Source: Aequitasia sp047973235
GTDB taxonomy: Bacteria; Bacillota; Clostridia; Lachnospirales; Lachnospiraceae
DNA length: 64,000 nucleotides
Direction: 5' to 3'
Assembly (NCBI GenBank): GCA_047973235.1
Contig: JBKEBP010000100.1
Coordinates: forward strand, 1 to 64,000
Every line of letters begins with the position of its first letter. Positions within the stretch are counted from its first letter, which is position 1. A program made the translations under genes and the position numbers. The notes under the pieces were generated by a model. The model made no database searches and had not been told where the DNA came from. It saw only the letters and a list, made by a program, of their open reading frames with translations. Of the stretch, positions 44,609-54,940 are shown piece after piece.

Positions 44609-45943
44609 ATGTCATATGTTGATGAAGTAATTGAAGCGGTCGTAGTCAAAAATCCAAGCGAGCCTGAGTTCCACCAGGCAGTTAAGGAAGTTCTGCAATC
44701 GTTAAGACCGGTAATTGAAGCAAATGAAGAAAAGTACAAGAAAGACGCACTTCTGGAAAGACTTGTAAATCCTGAGAGACAGTTTAAATTCCGTGTTCCG
44801 TGGGTAGATGACAAGGGTCAGGTACAAGTTAATACAGGATATCGTGTTCAGTTTAATGGGGCTTTAGGTCCATATAAAGGTGGTCTTCGTTTCCACCCGT
44901 CAGTTAACCTTGGAATTATCAAATTCTTAGGTTTTGAACAAGTATTTAAAAACTCACTAACAGGGCTTCCAATAGGTGGAGGTAAGGGTGGTTCTGATTT
45001 TGATCCAAAGGGTAAATCAGATCGAGAAGTTATGGCATTTTGCCAGAGTTTTATGACTGAACTTTCAAAATACATTGGAGCAGATACAGATGTTCCGGCC
45101 GGTGATATCGGAGTAGGTGGAAGAGAAATCGGCTTCTTATTCGGACAGTATAAGAGACTTAAGAGCAGATATGAAGGAGTACTTACAGGTAAAGGTTTAT
45201 CATATGGTGGATCACTTGCTCGTACACAAGCAACAGGTTATGGGCTTCTATATCTTGTTCAAGAGTTGCTAAAGATAAATGACGACAGCATTAAGGGAAA
45301 GACATGTGCAGTATCCGGTTCAGGAAATGTAGCTATATATGCAATTGAAAAAGCTCATGAAATGGGAGCTAAATGTGTTACATGTTCTGATTCAACCGGC
45401 TGGGTTTATGATCCTGATGGAATTGACGTTGAAGCATTAAAGGAAATTAAGGAAATAAACAGAGATAGACTTACTGAATATAAGAAACACCGTCCTAACT
45501 CTGAATACCATGAAGGAAGAGGAGTGTGGAGTATTAAAGTGGACATTGCACTTCCGTGTGCTACTCAAAATGAGTTACTTATCGATGATGCTAAAGAATT
45601 AGCAGCGAATGGATGTATGTGTGTTGCCGAAGGTGCTAATATGCCTACTACACTTGAAGCTACAGAGTACTTGATAGAAAACAAAGTATTATTTGCACCG
45701 GGTAAGGCTGCAAATGCAGGTGGTGTTGCAACATCAGCACTTGAAATGACACAAAACAGCGAACGTTTAAGTTGGACATTTGAAGAAGTTGATGCTCAAC
45801 TTCAAAGAATTATGGTTGATATTACTCACAATATGTCAGATGCTGCCAAACGTTATGGTCAAGCAAGTAATTATGTACTTGGAGCAAATATAGCAGGATT
45901 TGAAAAAGTAGTTGATGCAATGATGGCTCAAGGTATAGTATAA
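44609..45943 (+). CDS. gdhA: Glutamate dehydrogenase (NAD(P)-dependent, hexameric class)
   Basis: Interconverts glutamate with 2-oxoglutarate and ammonium. From the ATG at 44609 (AGGAGG before it) it is 444 aa, typical of the hexameric bacterial type. PIGGGKGGSDFDPKGKSD contains the catalytic Lys region and DVPAGDIGVGGREIG the second. A nucleotide-binding motif SGSGNVA lies in the middle. An extension to 44567 would start inside the -10 element and is rejected. Coenzyme choice is not decided here. Confidence 0.95.
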   Translation: MSYVDEVIEAVVVKNPSEPEFHQAVKEVLQSLRPVIEANEEKYKKDALLERLVNPERQFKFRVPWVDDKGQVQVNTGYRVQFNGALGPYKGGLRFHPSVNLGIIKFLGFEQVFKNSLTGLPIGGGKGGSDFDPKGKSDREVMAFCQSFMTELSKYIGADTDVPAGDIGVGGREIGFLFGQYKRLKSRYEGVLTGKGLSYGGSLARTQATGYGLLYLVQELLKINDDSIKGKTCAVSGSGNVAIYAIEKAHEMGAKCVTCSDSTGWVYDPDGIDVEALKEIKEINRDRLTEYKKHRPNSEYHEGRGVWSIKVDIALPCATQNELLIDDAKELAANGCMCVAEGANMPTTLEATEYLIENKVLFAPGKAANAGGVATSALEMTQNSERLSWTFEEVDAQLQRIMVDITHNMSDAAKRYGQASNYVLGANIAGFEKVVDAMMAQGIV

Positions 45944-46044
45944 GCATCTTAGAAGTGAACTATCTCTTGATATAATATCACTTGACCATAAAGTCTAATT
46001 ATGGTACAAAAGTAATAGGAAAATGAGAGAGGAATTTAAAGAGA

Positions 46045-47670
46045 ATGATGAGGAATCTATTAAAGTCAAAGATATTTAAGACGTGCTTATTAGTAATGTT
46101 GCTTACAATGCCAATAACAGTACTTGCGAGTGATGGCACCGCTGAGTACGTGCCAAATATGTATGCTACATTTTGGTCGCTTATACCGGCATTGGTTGCA
46201 ATAGCACTTGCATTAATAACAAAGGAAGTATACAGCTCTTTATTTGTAGGAATTATAATGGGAGGTGTCTTCTATTCGAATTTCGGATTTGAGAGAACGA
46301 TTAACCATGTCTTTGAAGATGGGCTAATTGCTTCTATATCTGATAGCTATAACATGGGAATAATTGTTTTCCTAATCTTACTCGGAATATTAGTTGCAAT
46401 GATGAATAAGGCAGGCGGTTCGGCAGCTTTCGGACGATGGGCAGAAGAGCACATCAAGGGACGTTTAGGTGCTCAGATTGCTACCATTATCCTAGGATGC
46501 TTAATATTCATTGATGACTATTTCAACTGCTTAACAGTAGGTAGTGTTATGCGACCTGTAACAGATGGTCATAAGGTTTCTAGAGCAAAGCTTGCATATT
46601 TAATTGATGCGACAGCTGCACCTATATGCATTATCGCCCCAATATCTTCTTGGGCAGCAGCAGTTACCGGGTTTGTTGAGGGTGAAGATGGATTTTCTAT
46701 TTTTATTCGTGCAATCCCTTATAATTTTTACGCAATTCTTACTATTGTAATGATGCTTTTCATTACAATTAAAAAGTTTGACTACGGTCCGATGAAACTT
46801 CATGAGATGAATGCAACACTAAATCATGATATATACACGACAAAAGACAGACCATATAAAGATAACGTTGATGTAGAGGGCAATACAAATGGTAAGGTTA
46901 TTGACCTTGTATTCCCGATAATTGTACTTATAGTAGCTTCAACTATAGGTATGATTTATACCGGAGGTTTCTTTGAAGGAGAAGGATTCATTACAGCATT
47001 TTCGAATAGTGATGCCTCAATAGGACTTGTTTATGGTAGCTTTTTCGCATTTGTTATTACTGTATTGTTTTATGCATTTAGAAAAGTGCTTAAATTTAAA
47101 GAAAGTATGAACTGTATACCTGACGGATTTAAAGCAATGGTACCTGCAATCTTAATTCTGTCATTGGCATGGACACTTAAAACTATGACAGATAGTCTTG
47201 GAGCAAAGGAATTTGTTGCCGGGATTATGGAGAACAGTGCAGGGAATTTACTTAATTTCCTACCGGCCATTATATTCCTGATTGCTATTTTCCTTGCATT
47301 TTCTACAGGAACATCATGGGGAACATTTGGTATCTTAATACCTATAGTGGTTGCTGTATTCGAAGGGAAAGACACTAATATGATGATTATTTCTATAGCA
47401 GCATGTCTTGCAGGAGCAGTTTGTGGTGACCATTGTTCGCCGATATCGGATACTACGATAATGGCTTCGGCAGGTGCACAGTGTAATCATGTCAATCATG
47501 TAAATACTCAGCTGCCTTATGCGCTAACAGTTGCCGCAGTGAGCTTTATCACATATGTTATTGCCGGATTTACGAAATCGGCACTTGTATCATTACCAAT
47601 TGGAGTTGTCCTTATGATTGTAACACTTATTGTGATTAAGAAAACGTCGGAAGGTAAAGAAGCAGTTTAG
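46045..47670 (+). CDS. NhaC-family Na+/H+ antiporter
   Basis: A 541-aa membrane protein. It opens with a signal-like segment (to about residue 28, MPITVLAS), then 11-13 helices with the NhaC-family features FLILLGILVAMMNKAGGSAAF, IFIDDYFNCLTVGSVMRP and GDHCSPISDTT. Members exchange Na+ for H+, and some exchange organic acids or amino acids. GAGAGAGG lies upstream of ATG-ATG; either could start. A TATAAT-like -10 is present at about 45978. Confidence 0.85.
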   Translation: MMRNLLKSKIFKTCLLVMLLTMPITVLASDGTAEYVPNMYATFWSLIPALVAIALALITKEVYSSLFVGIIMGGVFYSNFGFERTINHVFEDGLIASISDSYNMGIIVFLILLGILVAMMNKAGGSAAFGRWAEEHIKGRLGAQIATIILGCLIFIDDYFNCLTVGSVMRPVTDGHKVSRAKLAYLIDATAAPICIIAPISSWAAAVTGFVEGEDGFSIFIRAIPYNFYAILTIVMMLFITIKKFDYGPMKLHEMNATLNHDIYTTKDRPYKDNVDVEGNTNGKVIDLVFPIIVLIVASTIGMIYTGGFFEGEGFITAFSNSDASIGLVYGSFFAFVITVLFYAFRKVLKFKESMNCIPDGFKAMVPAILILSLAWTLKTMTDSLGAKEFVAGIMENSAGNLLNFLPAIIFLIAIFLAFSTGTSWGTFGILIPIVVAVFEGKDTNMMIISIAACLAGAVCGDHCSPISDTTIMASAGAQCNHVNHVNTQLPYALTVAAVSFITYVIAGFTKSALVSLPIGVVLMIVTLIVIKKTSEGKEAV

Positions 47671-47728
47671 TGAAATAATAATGATAAATTAATAACAAAT
47701 TAATAACAAAATATACATTAGTTATAGT

Positions 47729-47773
47729 AAAAGTAGTATACTAGATAGGGAAACCTTATGGTATACTATTTTT
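47729..47773 (+). terminator. Intrinsic terminator after the NhaC antiporter
   Basis: AAAAGTAGTATAC (47729-47741) pairs with GTATACTATTTTT (47761-47773, one G-U), and ATAGGG/CCTTAT pair inside. The U run is part of the right arm. Confidence 0.7.
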
Positions 47774-47831
47774 ATGATATAAACAAAGTGATCCATGATA
47801 GATATACAAAAGCGAAAAGGAAGGTGTAGAT

Positions 47832-50750
47832 TTGAATATAAATGACATTAAGACATATGAACTAATACAGGAAAAGGAAATACCGGCAATTGCATCAAAA
47901 GGATATGTGCTTCGCCATAAAAAGAGTGGGGCGAGAGTTTTATTGATGGAGAATGATGATACAAATAAAGTCTTTTCGATAGGCTTTAGAACTCCGGCAC
48001 CAAATAGCACCGGCATAGCTCACATAATGGAGCATAGTGTATTATGCGGTTCAAAGAATTTTCCATCGAAGGATCCATTTGTAGCACTTGTAAAGGGGTC
48101 ACTTAATACATTTTTAAATGCTATGACATACCCGGATAAGACGGTGTATCCGGTTGCAAGTACTAATGATAAGGATTTTCAAAACCTTATGCATGTATAT
48201 CTTGATGCTGTCTTTTATCCAAATATATATGAACATGATGAAATTTTCAGACAAGAAGGTTGGAGCTATAAACTGACAAACAAAGATGATGAGTTGACCT
48301 ATAATGGTGTTGTGTATAATGAAATGAAAGGAGCTTTTTCATCACCTGAAGGAGTACTTGATAGAGTAATACAAAACACTTTATTTCCGGATACAACTTA
48401 TGCAAATGAGTCGGGAGGAGATCCGGACGTCATTCCTGAGCTAAGCTATGAAGAGTTTCTTGATTTTCATCGTACATATTATCATCCGTCTAATAGTTAT
48501 ATATATCTATATGGTGATATGGACTTTGAAGAAAAGTTGCGTTTCATAGATGAAATGTACTTAAAAGACTTTGACAAAATAAACCCGAACTCTGATGTTA
48601 AATACCAGAAGCCATTTAACAAAATGATTGAAAAAGAGATGCCGTATTCTATAGCAAAGGATGAGGATACAAAAGATAAAACTTATTTATCATATAATAA
48701 GGTAATAGGTGATGCTCTTGATAGTGAAACTTATCTTGCATTTCAAATACTTGACTATGTTTTGTTGGGATCTCCGGGGGCAATTCTTAAAAAAGCATTG
48801 ATTGAAGAGGGTATAGGAAATGATATATTAGGTGGATATGACAATGGGATTCTTCAACCTATGTTTTCTGTGATTGCCAAGGAAGCAAATTTGTCAGATA
48901 AAGAACACTTTATACGTATCATTGAAAGTACGATAAATGATGTGATTAAGAATAAAATTGATAGAACAGCACTTGAAGCCGGAATTAATTATTTTGAATT
49001 CAGATATAGAGAGGCTGATTTTGGAGGATATCCTAAAGGGCTTATGTATGGTCTACAGATATTTGATAGTTGGTTATATGATGATGATAAAGTTTTTATT
49101 CATGTTGATGCTGCAGATACATTTAAAAAGCTAAGAGATTATCTTAATACTAATTATTATGAAGACTTACTAAAGAAGTATATCATTAATAACAACCACG
49201 GTGCCTACGTAAATGTAATTCCGGATCAGGGTCGTACAATTAGAGTTGACCAGGAACTTGCAAAAAAACTTCAGCAATATAAAGATAGTCTTAGTGATGC
49301 AGAGATTGAAAAGCTGGTATCAGAGACTAAAGAGTTGGAGGATTATCAGAACGAACAAGACTCTGAAGAGGCGCTAAATAGTATACCCACTCTTGAAAGA
49401 GAAGATATAAGAAAAGAAATTGAACCTATAGTTAATGAAGAGCTAATTGTAGATGGAGTTCGTACGGTATATCATGAAATAAATACTAATGGAATAGCAT
49501 ATTTGGATTTATTATTTAAAATTGATGAGATAGATGAAGATAAGTTGGTATATCTTAGTATACTACAGGCAGTACTCGGGATGATAGATACGGATAACTA
49601 CACATATGGTGAACTTTCAGATGCAATAAATGTACATACAGGGGGTATTGGAACAGATTTAGATACATATGCCAATGTAGATGACATAGGAGGGGAATTC
49701 CTTAAAACTTTTGAATTCAAAGCGAAAGCACTTTATAACAAGGTGCCGATTATTTTTGATATGATTTCGGAAATCATACTGCGTTCAAAATTAGATGATG
49801 CAAAGAGATTAAAAGAAATTATTTCAATGATCACATCAAGGTTACTTATGAAGTTTCAGCAATCCGGTCATTCAACTGCAGTACTTCGTGCTACATCATA
49901 TACGTCGTCCTTGGCATCTTATAAAGATAAGACTTCAGGAATAGACTACTATTATGAGATGGTAAAGTTAAGAGACAACTTTGATAATGAAAAAGAAAAT
50001 ATCATACGAAACATTAAAGAACTTTCAAACTATATATTCCGTAAGGAAAATATTATAGTAAGCTTTACTTCTGAGAAGGAAGGGATTAGCCATTTAAAAT
50101 CTGTTATAGGTAAGTTTTCCGATGGATTATTTACAAGCGAATATGCACAGATGAAGTATATTCCAAAACTTGCAGTAAAAAATGAAGGATTTAAAACCGC
50201 ATCAAAAGTACAGTATGTTGCCACATGTGGTAATTTTATAGAAAGTGGAATGCAGTATACGGGAGCACTCCAGATACTTAGAGTAATATTGAGCTATGAG
50301 TATTTATGGAAGAATCTAAGAGTTAAGGGTGGTGCTTACGGATGTATGAGTGGATTTAATAGGATAGGTGAAGGTTTCTTCGTGTCTTATCGTGATCCTC
50401 ACCTTAAGAATACGCTTGAAGTATTTAAAGGAATACCGGAGTATGTCAAAAACTTTGATGCTGATGAAGAAGAGTTAACGAAATATATTATTGGAACAAT
50501 TAGTGGACTTGACCATCCACTCACCCCCTCTGCGAAGGGTGATAGATCTATGAATTTACTACTTGGAAATATAACTAAAGATGAACTGCAAAATGAAAGA
50601 AATCAAATTTTGACAGCAACACCTTCTGATATACGTCGGTTACATACAATTATAGATAAGATACTAGATGCTAATAAGCTGTGTGTTGTAGGAAGCGAAG
50701 AGAAGATAGAGAGTAACAAAGATATTTTCACAGAAGTAAAGGGGTTTTAG
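47832..50750 (+). CDS. M16C-family zinc metallopeptidase (PreP/Cym1-like)
   Basis: A 972-aa insulinase-family peptidase that degrades peptides within a closed chamber. The inverted zinc motif HIMEH (H64, E67, H68) is near the N-terminus with the downstream NEMKGAFSSPEG region, and the PreP-type C-terminal half contains RVKGGAYG. No signal peptide, so probably cytoplasmic. The start is TTG behind AAGGTG; no ATG fits the family N-terminus. It is directly followed by era (6-base gap). Confidence 0.9.
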   Translation: MNINDIKTYELIQEKEIPAIASKGYVLRHKKSGARVLLMENDDTNKVFSIGFRTPAPNSTGIAHIMEHSVLCGSKNFPSKDPFVALVKGSLNTFLNAMTYPDKTVYPVASTNDKDFQNLMHVYLDAVFYPNIYEHDEIFRQEGWSYKLTNKDDELTYNGVVYNEMKGAFSSPEGVLDRVIQNTLFPDTTYANESGGDPDVIPELSYEEFLDFHRTYYHPSNSYIYLYGDMDFEEKLRFIDEMYLKDFDKINPNSDVKYQKPFNKMIEKEMPYSIAKDEDTKDKTYLSYNKVIGDALDSETYLAFQILDYVLLGSPGAILKKALIEEGIGNDILGGYDNGILQPMFSVIAKEANLSDKEHFIRIIESTINDVIKNKIDRTALEAGINYFEFRYREADFGGYPKGLMYGLQIFDSWLYDDDKVFIHVDAADTFKKLRDYLNTNYYEDLLKKYIINNNHGAYVNVIPDQGRTIRVDQELAKKLQQYKDSLSDAEIEKLVSETKELEDYQNEQDSEEALNSIPTLEREDIRKEIEPIVNEELIVDGVRTVYHEINTNGIAYLDLLFKIDEIDEDKLVYLSILQAVLGMIDTDNYTYGELSDAINVHTGGIGTDLDTYANVDDIGGEFLKTFEFKAKALYNKVPIIFDMISEIILRSKLDDAKRLKEIISMITSRLLMKFQQSGHSTAVLRATSYTSSLASYKDKTSGIDYYYEMVKLRDNFDNEKENIIRNIKELSNYIFRKENIIVSFTSEKEGISHLKSVIGKFSDGLFTSEYAQMKYIPKLAVKNEGFKTASKVQYVATCGNFIESGMQYTGALQILRVILSYEYLWKNLRVKGGAYGCMSGFNRIGEGFFVSYRDPHLKNTLEVFKGIPEYVKNFDADEEELTKYIIGTISGLDHPLTPSAKGDRSMNLLLGNITKDELQNERNQILTATPSDIRRLHTIIDKILDANKLCVVGSEEKIESNKDIFTEVKGF

Positions 50751-50756
50751 TGTAGA

Positions 50757-51656
50757 ATGAAAAAAGAATTCAAATCAGGATTTGTTACATTAATAGGAAG
50801 ACCAAATGTTGGAAAGTCAACACTTATGAACCATTTGATAGGTCAGAAGATAGCAATTACATCGAATAAACCTCAAACGACAAGAAATAAAATACAGACT
50901 GTACTGACTACAGATGACGGACAAATTGTATTTGTCGACACACCGGGAATTCATAAGGCGAAAAATAAGCTTGGAAACTATATGGTTACCGTTGCAAGAA
51001 GAACCCTTAGTGAAGTGGATGTTATATTATGGCTTGTTGAGCCGGGAACCTTTATAGGCGCCGGGGAGAGACATATAATTGAACAACTTGATAAGGCGAA
51101 AAATCCTGTAGTATTAGTTATTAACAAGGAAGATACAGTGGATACCGAAAGGATTTTAAAGACCATTACAGCATACAAGGAGTTGTATGATTTTGCTGAG
51201 ATAGTACCTGTTTCAGCAAGAAGTGGAAATAATACAGATGAGCTTATTAAAGTTATTATGAAGTACTTACCATATGGTCCGATGTTCTATGATGAGGATA
51301 CTATAACAGATCAACCGGAAAGACAAATAGTTGCTGAAATCATACGAGAGAAGGCACTCCATAATTTAGAAGAAGAGATTCCCCATGGTGTCGCCGTTAC
51401 AGTAGACAGTATGAAGAAAAACAGAAAAGTTATGCATATTGAGGCAACAATTGTGTGCGAGAGAGAATCTCATAAAGGGATAATCATTGGAAAGCAAGGC
51501 AATATGCTTAAGAAAATAGGTAGTACAGCTCGTTTTGAACTTGAAAGAATGTTGGATACACAAGTGAATCTTCAACTGCATGTTAAGGTTAATAAGAACT
51601 GGAGAGATTCAGAGTTTTTAATGAAAAACTTCGGATATAAGAAAGACGAAATGTAA
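50757..51656 (+). CDS. era: GTPase Era
   Basis: Essential GTPase for 16S rRNA processing and 30S maturation. 299 aa with GRPNVGKST, DTPGIHKA, NKED and a C-terminal KH domain containing IIGKQGNMLKKIG. The recO ATG follows the stop without gap, the usual Firmicutes pair. Confidence 0.96.
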   Translation: MKKEFKSGFVTLIGRPNVGKSTLMNHLIGQKIAITSNKPQTTRNKIQTVLTTDDGQIVFVDTPGIHKAKNKLGNYMVTVARRTLSEVDVILWLVEPGTFIGAGERHIIEQLDKAKNPVVLVINKEDTVDTERILKTITAYKELYDFAEIVPVSARSGNNTDELIKVIMKYLPYGPMFYDEDTITDQPERQIVAEIIREKALHNLEEEIPHGVAVTVDSMKKNRKVMHIEATIVCERESHKGIIIGKQGNMLKKIGSTARFELERMLDTQVNLQLHVKVNKNWRDSEFLMKNFGYKKDEM

Positions 51657-52403
51657 ATGAATGATATTACTGTTACGGGCATGATTTTATCGAGTGGTCC
51701 AATTGGCGAATATGACAGAAGAGTAGTCTTGCTAACAAGAGAACGAGGACGAATTTCCGCATTTGCTAAAGGGGCCAGAAAACCAAATAGTGTAATGGTA
51801 GGCCAAACAAGTCCATTTGTTTATGCTGAGTTTAAGCTATACGAAGGAAGAAACTCGTATACTATTAATGGAATATCTGTTTTAAATTATTTTGAAGAAC
51901 TAAGACGAGATATGGAAGGTGTCTATTATGGCATTTATTTTGCAGACCTTGCGAATTATTATACAAGAGAAGGTAATGATGAGTCGCAGACACTTTTATT
52001 ACTATATCAAACTTTGAAAGCACTTCAGAATGATAAATTATCGAATAGATTAATTCGTTGTGTTTATGAATTGAAACTAGTAACGATACAAGGTGAGGGC
52101 CCGCAAGTGTTCAAGTGTGTTGTATCACAGGAAGAGATGAAGGACAATGCATGCTTTAGTGTTGATACCGGTGGGGTTATATGTACAAGCATACGAAATA
52201 AGATATCAGATGCAATTCCAATTTCAAACTCTACATTATATACACTACAATACATTATGAGCAGTAAATTGTCGAAATTGTATAATTTTGCAGTGAAAAG
52301 TTCTGTTTTGTCGGAGTTGGAGCTGATATGCAGACGCTATTTGAAACACCATATGAATAGAGAATTGAAATCCAGAAATATTTTGGAAACAATGATAAAA
52401 TAA
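51657..52403 (+). CDS. recO: DNA repair protein RecO
   Basis: Recombination mediator that loads RecA with RecR. 248 aa, with an N-terminal OB fold (GYDRRVVLLTRERGRISAFA-like region) and a helical C-terminal half. The family's usual zinc cysteines are only partly evident. Terminator downstream. Confidence 0.9.
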   Translation: MNDITVTGMILSSGPIGEYDRRVVLLTRERGRISAFAKGARKPNSVMVGQTSPFVYAEFKLYEGRNSYTINGISVLNYFEELRRDMEGVYYGIYFADLANYYTREGNDESQTLLLLYQTLKALQNDKLSNRLIRCVYELKLVTIQGEGPQVFKCVVSQEEMKDNACFSVDTGGVICTSIRNKISDAIPISNSTLYTLQYIMSSKLSKLYNFAVKSSVLSELELICRRYLKHHMNRELKSRNILETMIK

Positions 52404-52416
52404 CAAAAATATCCAG

Positions 52417-52448
52417 AAAACAAGCCTATTATACAAGGGCTTGTTTTT
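52417..52448 (+). terminator. Intrinsic terminator after recO
   Basis: AAAACAAGCC (52417-52426) pairs with GGCTTGTTTT (52438-52447) and runs into eight or more T. Confidence 0.85.
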
Positions 52449-52483
52449 TTTGACGTACAATTTTAAATTAAGAACTATTGTTA

Positions 52484-52512
52484 TTGATAAAAGGTTAACA
52501 ATAACATATAAT
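52484..52512 (+). promoter_or_regulatory. Rex-like operator over the hydrogenase promoter
   Basis: TTGATAAAAGGTTAACAA (52484-52501) matches the Rex consensus TTGTTAANNNNTTAACAA at 13 of 14 fixed positions. The same bases give the -35 TTGATA (52484-52489) of a SigA promoter with a 17-bp spacer and perfect -10 TATAAT (52507-52512). Rex, a repressor released by NADH, would therefore sit on the promoter. Confidence 0.7.
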
Positions 52513-52568
52513 TAAATCGATAATTTTTTAACATTTAGTGAATGCTAAAATCTAGGAGGGAAATGATA

Positions 52569-53054
52569 ATGCTAGAACAATCTTTTTATGTAAAAGCAGA
52601 TGAGATTATTACAATTCATGGTACAGATAAAAGTGCTTTGATACCAATAATCCAAGATATTCAAAATGAATATCGCTACCTACCACCGGAGCTTCTTTCT
52701 TATGTTGCTAAGCAAATAGGAATTAATGAAGCTAAGGCTTATAGCGTGGCAACTTTTTATGAGAACTTTTCTTTTGATCCAAAAGGTAAGTACATTATCA
52801 AGGTGTGTGACGGAACGGCCTGTCATGTAAGAAAATCGATACCGATATTAGATTTTCTAAATAAGGAGCTTGGGCTGTCAAAGGAAAAACATACTACAGA
52901 TGATATGTTATTTACGGTTGAAACAGTATCATGTCTTGGAGCTTGCGGACTTGCACCTGTACTAACTGTAAATGATAAAGTATACCCGGCTATGACTCCT
53001 GATAAGGCAGGGGAATTACTTGAGGAACTGCGAGGTGAGAATAATGATGCTTAG
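52569..53054 (+). CDS. hydC: NADH-dependent [FeFe] hydrogenase, NuoE-like subunit
   Basis: Small electron-transfer subunit of the multimeric hydrogenase. 161 aa, thioredoxin-like fold with [2Fe-2S] ligands C80, C85, C122 and C126 (CDGTAC and CLGAC). The ATG at 52569 is nine bases from AGGAGG; the ATG at 52563 is only three bases away and less likely. The gene overlaps the next by several bases. Confidence 0.9.
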   Translation: MLEQSFYVKADEIITIHGTDKSALIPIIQDIQNEYRYLPPELLSYVAKQIGINEAKAYSVATFYENFSFDPKGKYIIKVCDGTACHVRKSIPILDFLNKELGLSKEKHTTDDMLFTVETVSCLGACGLAPVLTVNDKVYPAMTPDKAGELLEELRGENNDA

Positions 53055-54927
53055 AAACAGAGAAGATTTGTTAAGCCTTAGATCAGAATCGAAGAAAAAA
53101 ATGGCAGATTCGGATTGTAGAATTTTGATCTGTGCAGGTACAGGATGTCTTGCGGGTGGTTCGGGTGAGATTTGTGACAAATTTAAAGAATTATGCGCAG
53201 ATATTCCTAATGCATCAGTGGAATTTGGTGCGGAAATAGCTCATGTAGGAGTTAAGAAAAGTGGATGTCACGGCTTTTGTGAGATGGGTCCCCTCGTTAG
53301 AATTGAGTTAAAGAACAGTGAAGCAAATGATTATTTATATATAAAGGTAAAGCCGGAAGATTGTGATGAAATATTCAAAGAAACGGTACTTAAAGGTAAG
53401 CCGGTAGATAGATTACTATATGAGATAGATGGTGTGAAGTATGAAAGTCAGGAAGAAATTCCCTTCTATGCTAAGCAAACACGATTAGTTTTGGAAAACT
53501 GCGGACACATTGACGCTGAGCATATTTCAGAATATTTGTCTGTTGGTGGATACAAGGCTCTTGAGAAGGTACTCTTTGAGATGACACCTGCCCGTGTAGT
53601 AGATGTTGTTGAAGAGTCTAATTTGCGTGGCCGTGGTGGCGGTGGTTTTCAGGCCGGATATAAATGGAGACAGGTAGCCAAGCAAAAAGAAAAAATCAGA
53701 TACGTTGTCTGTAATGGAGATGAGGGTGATCCGGGTGCATTTATGGACAGAAGCATCATGGAAGGTGACCCTCATAAAATGATAGAGGGAATGATGATTG
53801 CGGCATATGCATCAGGTGCACAGGAAGGATACGTATATGTTCGTGCTGAGTATCCACTTGCAATCAGCAGACTAAAATTGGCCATAGAACAAGCTGAGGA
53901 GTGTGGTTTGTTAGGTGAGAATATTCTTGGAACGGATTTTTCATTTAAGCTTCATATCAATAGAGGAGCAGGTGCTTTTGTATGTGGTGAGGGTTCAGCC
54001 CTAACAGCGTCTATTGAAGGTGAGCGAGGAATGCCTAGAACGAAGCCGCCTAGAACAGTTGAACAAGGTCTATTCGGAAAACCTACTGTACTAAACAATG
54101 TTGAGACGTATGCCAATGTGCCTATGATTATTGAAAGGGGAGCCGAGTGGTTCCTTGGGATAGGTCCGGCAGGTAGTCCAGGAACAAAGGCATTTGCATT
54201 GACCGGAAGTGTTAATAATACCGGCCTTATTGAGGTACCTATGGGTACAACTCTAGGCGAGGTAATATTTGAAATAGGTGGTGGCGTTAAGAACGATGCC
54301 CAGTTTAAAGCCGTGCAAATCGGAGGACCATCCGGTGGATGTCTTATCGGAACCGATTTAGATCTGCCACTCGACTTTGACTCGCTAAAAAAACGAGGTG
54401 CAATGATCGGATCGGGTGGTTTGGTTGTTATGGACGAGCACACCTGTATGGTAGAAGTTGCGAGGTTCTTCATGAACTTTACGCAAAACGAAAGCTGCGG
54501 GAAATGCGTACCATGTAGAGAAGGTACAATGAGGATGCTGGAGATACTCGAACGTATGGTAAACGGAGAAGGTAAGCTCGAGGATCTTGATATGTTACAA
54601 GAACTGGGTGAAGCCATAACAGATACAGCACTTTGTGGACTTGGCAAGAGTGCAGCACTGCCCGTATTGAGTACGCTCAAAACGTTTAGAAGTGAGTATG
54701 AGGAACACATTAATAAACATTGCCCGGCAGGTAGTTGTGAGAAATTATTAAGTTACATTATTGACCCTGAGGCTTGTAAAGGATGCTCAAAGTGTGCCCG
54801 GAATTGTCCGGTCGAGGCTATTGATGGAGTTATTAAAAGCCCATATACAATTAATCAGGATAAATGTATTAAATGCGGAGCGTGTGTAGACAGCTGCCCA
54901 TTTAAGGCAATTAGCATAGCGAGTTAG
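53047..54927 (+). CDS. hydB: NADH-dependent [FeFe] hydrogenase, NuoF-like flavoprotein subunit
   Basis: Binds NADH and FMN and passes electrons to or from the catalytic subunit. About 626 aa: N-terminal [2Fe-2S] thioredoxin-like domain (CAGTGCLAGG, GCHGFCEMG), NuoF core with GRGGGGFQAG and GDEGDPGAFMDRS, [4Fe-4S] site SCGKCVPCREGT, then two C-terminal [4Fe-4S] ferredoxin clusters (CKGCSKCARNCP, CIKCGACVDSCP). ATG 53047 or 53044 follows AGGTGAG. This architecture is that of HydB in electron-bifurcating HydABC enzymes; bifurcation itself is inferred. Confidence 0.92.
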   Translation: MLRNREDLLSLRSESKKKMADSDCRILICAGTGCLAGGSGEICDKFKELCADIPNASVEFGAEIAHVGVKKSGCHGFCEMGPLVRIELKNSEANDYLYIKVKPEDCDEIFKETVLKGKPVDRLLYEIDGVKYESQEEIPFYAKQTRLVLENCGHIDAEHISEYLSVGGYKALEKVLFEMTPARVVDVVEESNLRGRGGGGFQAGYKWRQVAKQKEKIRYVVCNGDEGDPGAFMDRSIMEGDPHKMIEGMMIAAYASGAQEGYVYVRAEYPLAISRLKLAIEQAEECGLLGENILGTDFSFKLHINRGAGAFVCGEGSALTASIEGERGMPRTKPPRTVEQGLFGKPTVLNNVETYANVPMIIERGAEWFLGIGPAGSPGTKAFALTGSVNNTGLIEVPMGTTLGEVIFEIGGGVKNDAQFKAVQIGGPSGGCLIGTDLDLPLDFDSLKKRGAMIGSGGLVVMDEHTCMVEVARFFMNFTQNESCGKCVPCREGTMRMLEILERMVNGEGKLEDLDMLQELGEAITDTALCGLGKSAALPVLSTLKTFRSEYEEHINKHCPAGSCEKLLSYIIDPEACKGCSKCARNCPVEAIDGVIKSPYTINQDKCIKCGACVDSCPFKAISIAS

Positions 54928-54940
54928 GAGGAGAGGCGAA

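Noticed and set aside
53952..54710. 252-codon open frame on the minus strand inside hydB
   Set aside because: It lies entirely antisense to conserved NuoF domains. Its composition reflects the complementary codons, and no ribosome site is evident.
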